This document shows, piece by piece, positions 27,637 through 34,564 of a stretch of DNA of 57,971 bases. Position 1 is the first letter of the stretch. Every line of letters starts with the position of its first letter. The DNA comes from T1Sed10-7 sp047921175 (GTDB lineage Bacteria; Actinomycetota; Nitriliruptoria; Nitriliruptorales; Nitriliruptoraceae), in contig JBLRWQ010000010.1 in assembly GCA_047921175.1 (NCBI GenBank), positions 1-57,971 of the forward strand, read 5' to 3'. The translations under genes were made by a program, and so were the position numbers. The notes beneath the pieces are model-generated. The model worked only from the letters and a program-made list of their open reading frames with translations, was not told where the DNA came from and ran no database searches.

Positions 27637-28197
27637 TCAGTCCTCGTCGGCCAGCGCAGCGGCCAGCGAGGTCGTCTCCCGGGTGCCGATCACGCCGGAG
27701 ACGCGCACGGCGACGCGCCCCTCGCGGTCGAGGAACAGGGTGGACGGGATGTTGCGCGGACCGACCCCGGCGAACCGGGAGGCGTAGTCGTTGGCCGGGT
27801 CGAACAGCGACGGGTAGGGGATCTCGAACTCTCGGACGTGTGCCAGCGCGTTGGCCTCGGCATCCTCGATGTTGACGCCGAGGAAGGCGACCTCCTCGGC
27901 AGGCAGGCGCTGGTAGGCCTCGTTCAGGTCGGGCTGCTCGACCCGACAGGGACCGCACCAGGAGGCCCAGAAGTTCAGCACCACCACCCTGCCGGCGAAC
28001 GCATCGAGCCCGAGCTCGCGCTCCTCGCCGAGGACGGGCATCGCCTCGACCGGCGCCGGCACACGCTCCTCGACCGGGATCGGGCACAGGCCGGACCGGA
28101 CGCCGGGGATCGGGTCGCAGTCGGCCGCGGTCGCGCTGCCGCTGCAGGCGGCGAGCACGAAGGCGGCGCCGATCAGCAGCAGTCGGGCGACGCGCAT
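27637..28197 (-). CDS. resA: Thioredoxin-like lipoprotein ResA/TlpA
   Basis: Extracytoplasmic reductase keeping apocytochrome CXXCH thiols reduced. Signal sequence with lipobox LAAC (Cys18), then the thioredoxin fold with active site FWASWCGPCRVEQPDL and the cis-Pro region FAGVGPRNIPSTLFLDREG. 186 residues. First of the resA-ccdA-resB-ccsB cluster, which would serve the di-haem cytochrome encoded just upstream. Confidence 0.92.
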   Translation of the reverse strand: MRVARLLLIGAAFVLAACSGSATAADCDPIPGVRSGLCPIPVEERVPAPVEAMPVLGEERELGLDAFAGRVVVLNFWASWCGPCRVEQPDLNEAYQRLPAEEVAFLGVNIEDAEANALAHVREFEIPYPSLFDPANDYASRFAGVGPRNIPSTLFLDREGRVAVRVSGVIGTRETTSLAAALADED

Positions 28198-28230
28198 CCG
28201 GGGCTCCGGGACGACGGGGTGGGCTGCGAG

Positions 28231-28247
28231 GGTGCCCGGTGGGCACC
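28231..28247 (-). terminator. Stem-loop between the cytochrome bc-type operon and resA
   Basis: GGTGCCC (28231-28237) and GGGCACC (28241-28247) form a perfect 7-bp stem with a 3-nt loop, 56 nt past the last gene of the bc-type operon. No U-run follows, so it may be a weak terminator, an mRNA-stabilising hairpin or an operator for resA. Confidence 0.35.
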
Positions 28248-28303
28248 GCGGACGCGAACCGGGCCCGCGGGATGCGCGGTCCGGGTGTGGGCCCGCCAGC
28301 GCG

Positions 28304-29224
28304 CTACTGCGCGATCGGGACGGCGATGCGCTCGGGTTCGGCGACCCGGTCGGTCTCCAGACGCTTGTCGCGCTGCTCGAGCCGGTCCAGCCAGGCCAGG
28401 CTGAGCAGGAACAGCACGAGGGCGGTCCCGGTCCAGATGGCCGACGGGACCCATTCCGCGCCGGGGTCGTAGAAGGCGAACCAGTCCACCGGCTCCCCGA
28501 CGGGGACGGCCTCGAAGGGCACCCCGTCGGCGTCGGTGAAGGTCGCCGTGGCCTGGAAGCGCTGGGTCGCCAGCAGGATCCCGGAGTCCGGGTGCTCGAA
28601 GACCTGCGGGCTCCCGACCCGCTGCACGTTGAAGAACGGCTGTGCCCGACCGATGGCGCCGTCGGGGCGCTGGGCGGCGGCGTCCTCCTCGAACTCGGCC
28701 CGACGCGTCACCCCGATCTGCGCCACGTTGTTGTCGTCGGTGGGCAGGAACTGCGCCTGCATCGTGTCGACGGACTGGCTGACCGTCCCGGACAGCTGGC
28801 TGAAGGCGGGCCGGGACTCGAGCGCCTCCTCGTCCAGGTCCCCGTAGCCGAGGAACGCCGCCACGCCCACGAAGCGGTCCACCTCGGTGCCGCCGGCGAA
28901 GAACCCCGCCCGGGGCGAGCCCTCCTCGAAGGCGTACCACCGCGGGCTGTAGTGGTCGACGGCCTGACCGGGCAGGTGGTCGATGCCGGTGTTGGCCGGG
29001 ATGCCGGGGGCGCCGAACAGCCAGAACACCCCGAGCAGGGACGCGACCCCGAAGAAGGCCGTGCCGTACATGGCACCGGCCTTGCGGGCGCCGTAGTTGG
29101 ACCACAGCAGGGCGAAGACGGAGCCGGACAGGAACAGCAGCCCGAGCGGGATCGCGAGGATCGCCACGGGGTGGTCCGCCGGGATCGCCTCCTCGACGGC
29201 GAGGAAGGTGATGAGCTCCAGCAT
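28304..29224 (-). CDS. Unrecognised membrane protein of the bc-type operon
   Basis: 306 residues, function unknown. Two N-terminal helices (about residues 20-42 and 51-72) and one C-terminal helix (about 263-282) enclose an extracytoplasmic domain of about 190 residues without cysteines or haem motifs; the C-terminal tail is charged. The start overlaps the preceding cytochrome c stop by one base (TGATG), so it is translated with the complex and may be an accessory subunit. I do not recognise the domain. Confidence 0.75.
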   Translation of the reverse strand: MLELITFLAVEEAIPADHPVAILAIPLGLLFLSGSVFALLWSNYGARKAGAMYGTAFFGVASLLGVFWLFGAPGIPANTGIDHLPGQAVDHYSPRWYAFEEGSPRAGFFAGGTEVDRFVGVAAFLGYGDLDEEALESRPAFSQLSGTVSQSVDTMQAQFLPTDDNNVAQIGVTRRAEFEEDAAAQRPDGAIGRAQPFFNVQRVGSPQVFEHPDSGILLATQRFQATATFTDADGVPFEAVPVGEPVDWFAFYDPGAEWVPSAIWTGTALVLFLLSLAWLDRLEQRDKRLETDRVAEPERIAVPIAQ

Positions 29225-30210
29225 CAGTCGTCTCCCTCGGGCAGGCCGCCGATCTGGGCGGTACGCGGGCCACCGAGCTCCTGGAAGGACTCGATGTGGT
29301 CGATCACGGCCTCGATCGCGTCGTCGGTCAGCTCGAGCGCGAAGGACGGCATGGGGGCGTTGCCCGGCAGGTTGCGGCCCTCGTTGAGCACCTGGCGGAC
29401 GGCGTTGCGTGCCTGCACGAGGCTCTCGTCGTCCTCACCGGACCAGCCGTAGCGCTCGTAGACGTTCCACAGCTGGGGCCCCACGTAGCCCTCGGCGTTC
29501 GGGCCGTGGCAGCGGGCACAGTTGGCGGCGAAGACGTCCTCCCCGCTGCGCCCCACGAAGGACTGGGCCTCGGGGATCTCCCCGGTCTGCACCGACAGGA
29601 TGTAGGTGGCGATCTGCTCGAGCTGGTTGTCGGAGAAGACCCCCCCGTTGGCCACCCCGAAGGCGTTCATGGGGGTGCCGGGCCGGCCGTGGACCAGGGT
29701 CAGCAGGATGAACTCCCGGACGTCGGGCACGACCTCGGAGTCCTGGTACCGAGCCACGATGTTGTCCAGCGCTGGCGCAGGCCAGGCCGCGTCCACGTCC
29801 GGGGAGGGATGCGGCGCCGAGCCACCCTCCAGGTTGACGCCGTGGCAGGAGGCGCAGGCGTTCTGGTACTCGGCGCGCCCGGCGGCGACGTCCGCCTCGT
29901 AGAAGTCGTCGACCGCGTTGTTGATGCGGGTCGGCTCGATCAGCCAGTACAGCGGGATGAACAGGGAGGCGAACACCGCCAGCGCCACCCCCCACGACAT
30001 GGCCCGCTCCATCGCGCGGCCCTCGAGCTCCTCGTCGGAGTGGTAGGGCCGCATCGCCAGCGGGATGTCCGCGTGACGGGTCGGGCCGGACCGCTTGCCC
30101 GGTCCCACCACGAAGTAGGCCACCCCGAAGCCGACCAGGGCGACGATGAGGATCAGCAGGGGCACGGTGGCGGAACCGCCGGCCTCGACTGCCAGGACGG
30201 GAAGGATCAT
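29224..30210 (-). CDS. qcrC: Di-haem cytochrome c of the menaquinol:cytochrome c oxidoreductase
   Basis: Membrane-anchored electron acceptor from the Rieske protein. Two helices (about residues 15-35 and 72-92) precede two c-type haem domains: CASCH at 119-123 and CARCH at 231-235, with likely Met ligands in GTPMNAFG and NAPMPSF. 328 residues. The double-haem arrangement resembles the QcrC of actinobacterial supercomplexes, where the second haem replaces a soluble cytochrome c, but the N-terminal double helix differs. Symbol by analogy. Confidence 0.85.
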   Translation of the reverse strand: MILPVLAVEAGGSATVPLLILIVALVGFGVAYFVVGPGKRSGPTRHADIPLAMRPYHSDEELEGRAMERAMSWGVALAVFASLFIPLYWLIEPTRINNAVDDFYEADVAAGRAEYQNACASCHGVNLEGGSAPHPSPDVDAAWPAPALDNIVARYQDSEVVPDVREFILLTLVHGRPGTPMNAFGVANGGVFSDNQLEQIATYILSVQTGEIPEAQSFVGRSGEDVFAANCARCHGPNAEGYVGPQLWNVYERYGWSGEDDESLVQARNAVRQVLNEGRNLPGNAPMPSFALELTDDAIEAVIDHIESFQELGGPRTAQIGGLPEGDD

Positions 30211-30226
30211 CGATGGGCTCCCAGGC

Positions 30227-30835
30227 TCAGGCGTCGACGCACGACGGACCCTCCGGCGGCTGCTCGAGGGCGTTCGCGGTCCGGGCCGGGCCGGTCAGGG
30301 GGTTACCGAGGTCGACGACGAACTGGCCGTCCTCGTCGATGAAGCTCGAGTAGCGGTCCAGGCCGCGCGGGGCCGGCCCTCCCTGCCACTCGCCGTAGCG
30401 GTTGTAGCGGGAGCCGTGGCAGGGGCACTCGAACCACTGCGACGACTGGCACCACGGCACCCCGCAGCCGAGATGCGGGCAGGACTGCGAGTTGACCGCC
30501 ATGAGCCCGGTCTCGCCGTCCGGCAGGATGGCGTGGTCGTCGCCGTAGGCCCGCATGGCCGAGGACGAGGTCACGTCCCAGACCAGGATGGAGATACCCC
30601 CGTCGGGGATGCGCAGCGGTGCCCGCTCCGCCCGGATGTTCGCGGCGAGCTCGACGGCATCCCCGAGGGCGACCTCGCCGAACAGGCCGTCGCCGAGCCG
30701 CGGCCACAGCATGCCGAGGGTCCCGAGTCCGAACCCGGCCAGCCCGGCGCCGACCGAGCCGATCAGGCTGTAGCGCAGGAACGTGCGGCGCTCGACCGGC
30801 TTGAGCACGCCGTCGCGCTTGGCGTCGTTGGCCAT
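30227..30835 (-). CDS. qcrA: Rieske iron-sulfur protein
   Basis: Takes an electron from menaquinol and passes it to cytochrome c. Box I CPHLGC (C119, H121, C124) and box II CPCHGS (C137, C139, H140) give the 2Fe-2S ligands and the disulfide pair. The N-terminus has a Tat-type element ERRTFLRYSLIGSVGAG followed by one helix, as in Rieske proteins that stay anchored by the signal. 202 residues, single helix, so it is the b6f/firmicute size rather than the three-helix actinobacterial QcrA. Confidence 0.93.
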   Translation of the reverse strand: MANDAKRDGVLKPVERRTFLRYSLIGSVGAGLAGFGLGTLGMLWPRLGDGLFGEVALGDAVELAANIRAERAPLRIPDGGISILVWDVTSSSAMRAYGDDHAILPDGETGLMAVNSQSCPHLGCGVPWCQSSQWFECPCHGSRYNRYGEWQGGPAPRGLDRYSSFIDEDGQFVVDLGNPLTGPARTANALEQPPEGPSCVDA

Positions 30836-30877
30836 CGTGGAGTCCTCGCGTTCAGTGGTGGTCGGGCGTGGTGCGGC

Positions 30878-31717
30878 TCACAGCGTGAAGCCGAGGCCCT
30901 GCACCCAGGGCCAGGCCCAGGCGTAGCCGGCGCCACGCAGGAACGAGCCGATGATCACGAGCAGGCCCCAGAAGGCCATGAAGAACGTGAAGGCCATGTT
31001 GGCGACCTTGCGGTTCTCCGGCTTGGCGGAGGGGTTCTTGTCCACGTAGGGCGCCGCCATCAACATGACCGCGAAGACCCCGGGCAGGGTCACCCCGGCG
31101 ACCATGGGGTGCATGTAGGCGAGCAACTCCTGGAGCCCCATGAAGTACCACGGGGCCTTGTTGATCGCCGGGACCTCCTGGGGGTTGGCCAGCGAGCCGA
31201 GAGGGGCGTCGAGGAAGAAGGCCGCGATCAGCAGCAGGGACCCCATGGCCAGCAGCGCGACGAACTCCACGAGGAGCAGGTGGGGCCAGGTGTAGACCTT
31301 GTCCATCTGCTTGGACTGGACCTGCTGGATCCCGGCCGGCGGCACCAGGGCCAGGAGGCGGTGCGTGTGGGTGGAGGACGTCGGCACGCCGAGGGAGCCC
31401 CCGTCGGAGCCGCCGTTGCCCAGCGACGCGGCGACGCGGGCCGCGCGCTCCTCGGGCGTGAGGCGACCGCCGCCCGCCTCCTCGGCGGGCGCGGCGGTCT
31501 TGGTCGCGACGCCGCCACCGGCTCCACGGGACGCCTTGAACCCCTCGAGCGCCTTGGAGGCCTCGGCTGCCGGCTTCGGCCCCAACGTCGCACCGTCGGC
31601 GATCTTGGCGGCGCGAACGGCGGCGGCCTTCGCCTTGGCCCGAGCGATGCGCTCGCTCTTGCCCTCCGCCACCAGGCGGTCGTAGACCGCCTGGTCCGGC
31701 GTGATCTCCTCGCTCAT
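30878..31717 (-). CDS. Cytochrome b subunit IV (C-terminal half of split cytochrome b)
   Basis: Equivalent to PetD or the C-terminal half of cytochrome b. Three helices (about residues 146-169, 196-222, 240-262). The quinol-oxidation motif usually written PEWY reads APWY at 188-191 (INKAPWYFMGLQELL). Unusually the first 115 residues are a hydrophilic Ala/Lys/Arg/Glu-rich extension starting YDRLVAEGKSERIARAKAKA, not part of the fold. 279 residues in total. It follows the b6-type gene by 48 nt. Confidence 0.9.
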   Translation of the reverse strand: MSEEITPDQAVYDRLVAEGKSERIARAKAKAAAVRAAKIADGATLGPKPAAEASKALEGFKASRGAGGGVATKTAAPAEEAGGGRLTPEERAARVAASLGNGGSDGGSLGVPTSSTHTHRLLALVPPAGIQQVQSKQMDKVYTWPHLLLVEFVALLAMGSLLLIAAFFLDAPLGSLANPQEVPAINKAPWYFMGLQELLAYMHPMVAGVTLPGVFAVMLMAAPYVDKNPSAKPENRKVANMAFTFFMAFWGLLVIIGSFLRGAGYAWAWPWVQGLGFTL

Positions 31718-31765
31718 GGTGGTGCCTCTCGCAGCGTTGCGGGGTCGCGACCGACAGGTGGCGAC

Positions 31766-32533
31766 CTACAGCGGCCCGGAGATGCCACCGTCCTTGCGGA
31801 TCCGCCAGAAGTGGACCGCGAGGAAGATGACCGTCAGGAAGGGGATGAACAGCACGTGCAGGACGTACCAGCGCAGGAGGGTCTCCGGGCCGATCTCCAG
31901 CCCGCCGAGGAGCACGAACTGGACCTGGTCGCCGAACACCGGCGTGAACCCGGCCATGTTGGTCCCGACCGTCACCGCCCACAGCGCGAGCTGGTCCCAC
32001 GGCAGGAGGTAGCCGGTGAAGGACAGGAACAGCGTGAGCAGCAGCAGGATCACGCCGACGACCCAGTTGAACTCCCGTGGGGGCTTGTACGCCCCGTGGT
32101 AGAACACCCGCGCCATGTGCAGGAAGACGGTGAAGACCATCGCGTGCGCCCCCCAACGGTGGAGGTTGCGCACCAGCTGCCCGAAGGTCACCGAGGCGGA
32201 CAGCTCCCGCATGTTGAGGTAGGCCACCTCGGTGCCGGCCCCGGCAGCCGGGGTGTAGAAGAACATCAGGAAGATGCCGGTGATGGTGAGCAGGATGAAC
32301 AGGAAGAAGCTCAGGCCCCCGAGGCAGTAGGTGTAGGTCAGCTTCAGCCCGTGACGCTTCACCTTCACCGGGTGCAGGTGGTAGAGGACGTTGTTCATCG
32401 ACGCCAGCGCCCGGTCCCGGGAGGTGTCGCGGTAACCCTTGCGGTAGATCGATCCCGGCCGGAAGATCGACTTCCAGATGACGTTGTCCTGGACGTTGCC
32501 CTTGACGTCATCGAACGTGGGGAGCTTCGGCAC
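31766..32533 (-). CDS. Cytochrome b6-type N-terminal subunit
   Basis: Four-helix dihaem subunit. Haem ligands H125/H139 and H226/H241; the second pair is separated by 14 residues, the b6f and firmicute spacing. C70 in YTYCLGGL aligns with the cysteine that binds the extra haem ci/cn in b6f complexes. The end HFWRIRKDGGISGPL is also b6-like. 255 residues including about 60 N-terminal amphipathic residues. With the separate subunit IV this is a b6f-like rather than a standard actinobacterial QcrB architecture. Confidence 0.93.
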   Translation of the reverse strand: MPKLPTFDDVKGNVQDNVIWKSIFRPGSIYRKGYRDTSRDRALASMNNVLYHLHPVKVKRHGLKLTYTYCLGGLSFFLFILLTITGIFLMFFYTPAAGAGTEVAYLNMRELSASVTFGQLVRNLHRWGAHAMVFTVFLHMARVFYHGAYKPPREFNWVVGVILLLLTLFLSFTGYLLPWDQLALWAVTVGTNMAGFTPVFGDQVQFVLLGGLEIGPETLLRWYVLHVLFIPFLTVIFLAVHFWRIRKDGGISGPL

Positions 32534-32620
32534 GCTCGTCCCTCTCGGTGGGTCCTGCGGGGCGCCCTGGGGCGTCGCAGCGGTGGTGGGTCGTCGGTGG
32601 TCCGGGTCCTAGCCCGGGCG

Positions 32621-32636
32621 CCGCTCACGTGAGCGG
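32621..32636. repeat. 16-bp perfect palindrome between ferredoxin and cytochrome b6 genes
   Basis: CCGCTCACGTGAGCGG is fully self-complementary and sits in a 116-nt gap inside the bc-type operon. It could be an operator for an internal promoter or an mRNA processing hairpin. Confidence 0.6.
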
Positions 32637-32649
32637 GCCCCGGTCCTGC

Positions 32650-32994
32650 TCAGCCGTCCACGCGCCCCAGCCACAGGGCGTCGGACGGACAGCGCTCCAC
32701 GCAGATGGCGCAGCGGGTGCACTCGTTGTCGTCGATGATGAACACGGCGTGCGACTGCGACGCCAGCGTCTTCAGCGAGGCCGAGTCCGCATCCTTGATG
32801 ATGTCGGGGGACATCATGTAGATGCACTCCCACGGGCAGACGTCCTCGCAGGCACGGCACAGGATGCACAGCTCCGGGGTGAGCCCGATGTGTCGCTTGG
32901 GCTTGACACGCTCCTGGAGCCACTGCGGGTCGACCTGCTGCACGGTGTAGTCGTCGTACATCAGGGGGTGTTCCCCCTTGTCGGTCTTGCCCAC
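32650..32994 (-). CDS. Two-cluster ferredoxin in the bc-type operon
   Basis: 114 residues with two 4Fe-4S motifs, CILCRACEDVCP (C43, C46, C49, C53) and CTRCAICVERCP (C92, C95, C98, C102), separated by a 38-residue linker, like NuoI or PsaC-type proteins. The GTG at 32994 has a near-perfect GGGGAGG six bases upstream; longer in-frame sequence upstream is not protein-like. It lies between the unknown membrane protein and cytochrome b6. No membrane segment. Its redox partner is unknown; docking on the cytoplasmic face of the complex is an inference from the operon. Confidence 0.85.
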   Translation of the reverse strand: MGKTDKGEHPLMYDDYTVQQVDPQWLQERVKPKRHIGLTPELCILCRACEDVCPWECIYMMSPDIIKDADSASLKTLASQSHAVFIIDDNECTRCAICVERCPSDALWLGRVDG

Positions 32995-33037
32995 GGTGCA
33001 CCTCCCCTCGTCGTCGCTCGCCGAACACGGTCCGGGT

Positions 33038-33553
33038 CTACTTGTAGCCGCCGGCCTCCGGCTTGCTCTCCCCAGCGGCCAGGGTCTTGGGGTAGCTGCG
33101 CTGCATCCGCAACGCCGCCCAGAGCGTGACCACGATCCCACCGATCATGAGCGCCTGGAGGGTGCCCTCGGTGATGACGGCGTAGAGGTTGGAGGCGATG
33201 TCGATGCGTGTGTCCTCATCGATCGTGATCCCGGCCGACGCGGGGATGATCGTGCCGGACAGCAGGTCGCGGTTGGACTCGGTGAACTGGATCCACACGT
33301 GTGGCACGATCCCGTGGAGCCACCACAGGAGGCTGGAAGCGCCCATCACCCCCATCGTGGCGGAGACCCACTCGCGCTTGCCGTAGGTCAGCTTCGCGAG
33401 GTAGAGGGGCAGGATCCCCAGCGGACCGAGCCAGAGCAGGGTGATCGCGCCACCGACCCAGCCCCGACCCGCGCCGGCGGGGTCACCGAACTCGTACAGG
33501 GCGCGACCCGCCGCGGGTAGGGCGGAGAAGAACTCGCCGAACCACTCGATCAC
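33038..33553 (-). CDS. Unrecognised membrane protein, first gene of the bc-type operon
   Basis: 171 residues with three or four helices (about residues 33-53, 64-87 and 133-152) and a polar extracytoplasmic loop containing TESNRDLLSG and DEDTRIDIASN. Conserved-looking aromatic/His cluster LLWWLHGIVPHVWIQF could contact haem or quinone. I do not recognise a family. It is 43 nt from the ferredoxin gene and is expected to be cotranscribed. Confidence 0.75.
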   Translation of the reverse strand: MIEWFGEFFSALPAAGRALYEFGDPAGAGRGWVGGAITLLWLGPLGILPLYLAKLTYGKREWVSATMGVMGASSLLWWLHGIVPHVWIQFTESNRDLLSGTIIPASAGITIDEDTRIDIASNLYAVITEGTLQALMIGGIVVTLWAALRMQRSYPKTLAAGESKPEAGGYK

Positions 33554-33574
33554 GCGCGCTCCTGTCGGTCTCGA

Positions 33575-33623
33575 GACCCGTCACGGCTCCGTGACGGGTC
33601 CGGGCCGGGTTGGCCGACCCGGC
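33575..33623 (-). promoter_or_regulatory. Two tandem inverted repeats in the leader of the bc-type operon
   Basis: GACCCGTCACGG-CT-CCGTGACGGGTC (33575-33600) has perfect 12-nt arms; GCCGGGT and ACCCGGC (33604-33610, 33617-33623) form a second stem. Both fall between the proposed promoter and the first start codon, so they would be transcribed and may act as operator or leader structure. Confidence 0.5.
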
Positions 33624-33634
33624 TGGTGGGGCCG

Positions 33635-33664
33635 AAGGTACCAACCGGCCTTCGACCTGAACAA
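33635..33664 (-). promoter_or_regulatory. Candidate promoter of the bc-type operon
   Basis: On the minus strand TTGTTC (33664-33659), an 18-nt spacer and TACCTT (33640-33635) match a housekeeping-type promoter, predicting a leader of about 75 nt. Confidence 0.45.
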
Positions 33665-33691
33665 ACGGCCAGGGCCATCCGGCACTGCATC

Positions 33692-34465
33692 TCATGGCCT
33701 CACGTGCTCGAAGATGACGTTGTCCGCCATCTCACGGGCCTTGGCGAGGCCCGCGTCGTCCGTCGCGGTCCAGGTCACCAGCACCCCGCCACGGGAGCGC
33801 CACAGGGTGCACGGCTCGGCGGGCAGGCTGTCCAGGTCGTAGCTGACCGCATGCGGCGCCACGCTGGCCAGAGCGCGCAGCTCGGTCAGGCGCCGCTTGA
33901 GGGGCCCCGGCAGCTTCGCGTCGTCGACGCCTCCGGCGGTCAGCACCCGGACCGCCTCCGGACGGGCGCGGCGGAACCAGCGCACGCTGACGGGGTTGAA
34001 GCTGGCGACGCACCACGGCCCCGGATGGGCGTCGAGCAGCGTCGCGACGGCCTGCTCGAGGGCGTTCGCCCGCAGCTTGGGCTGCTTGAGCTCCACCATC
34101 ACCGGCACCTCGCGCAGCTCCTGGAGGGCTGCGGCCAGGGTGGGGACGTGCTCGTCGGTGTCGCCGAGGGTCACGCCGGCGAGCTGGGCCACCGTCAGGT
34201 CCGCGACACGCTCCGCGCGGCCGGCGGCCCGCTCCAGCGTGGGGTCGTGGGCGACGACCGGGACCCGGTCACGACTGAGCATGACGTCCAGCTCGACGCC
34301 GTAGCCGGCAGCGGCGGCCGCAGCGAAGGCGGCCAGGGAGTTCTCGGGGGCGCCCGCGTCGTCGTGCAGGCCCCGGTGCGCCAGGGGGATCTCCCGCAGC
34401 CAGTCGGGACACGACTCGGTCGGGACCAGATCGGGTCGCGCCTCGGCCTCGATCGGCTCCTGCAC
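33692..34465 (-). CDS. Glycerophosphodiester phosphodiesterase
   Basis: GDPD-family TIM barrel hydrolysing glycerophosphodiesters to glycerol-3-phosphate and an alcohol. Catalytic elements: LAHRGLHDDAGAPENSLAAF (His/Arg and metal Glu), GVELDVMLSRD and VVAHDPTLERA (second His), MVELKQP (metal Glu), and terminal GVLVTWTATD. 257 residues, no signal peptide, so cytoplasmic. A TAGGCT -10-like box lies at 34520-34515. Confidence 0.9.
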   Translation of the reverse strand: MQEPIEAEARPDLVPTESCPDWLREIPLAHRGLHDDAGAPENSLAAFAAAAAAGYGVELDVMLSRDRVPVVAHDPTLERAAGRAERVADLTVAQLAGVTLGDTDEHVPTLAAALQELREVPVMVELKQPKLRANALEQAVATLLDAHPGPWCVASFNPVSVRWFRRARPEAVRVLTAGGVDDAKLPGPLKRRLTELRALASVAPHAVSYDLDSLPAEPCTLWRSRGGVLVTWTATDDAGLAKAREMADNVIFEHVRP

Positions 34466-34564
34466 GGCTGCGCTCCCGGTCGCGTCGGGGGGACGGTGCC
34501 CCGACCCCGGCGGGAGCCTACTGGCCGGCCTCGTCGGGACGAACCCCGGCAGGTGCCCGTCGCG

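Noticed and set aside
33575..33600. CRP/FNR site in the bc-type leader
   Set aside because: The half-sites are inverted (GTCAC...GTGAC) relative to TGTGA-N6-TCACA.
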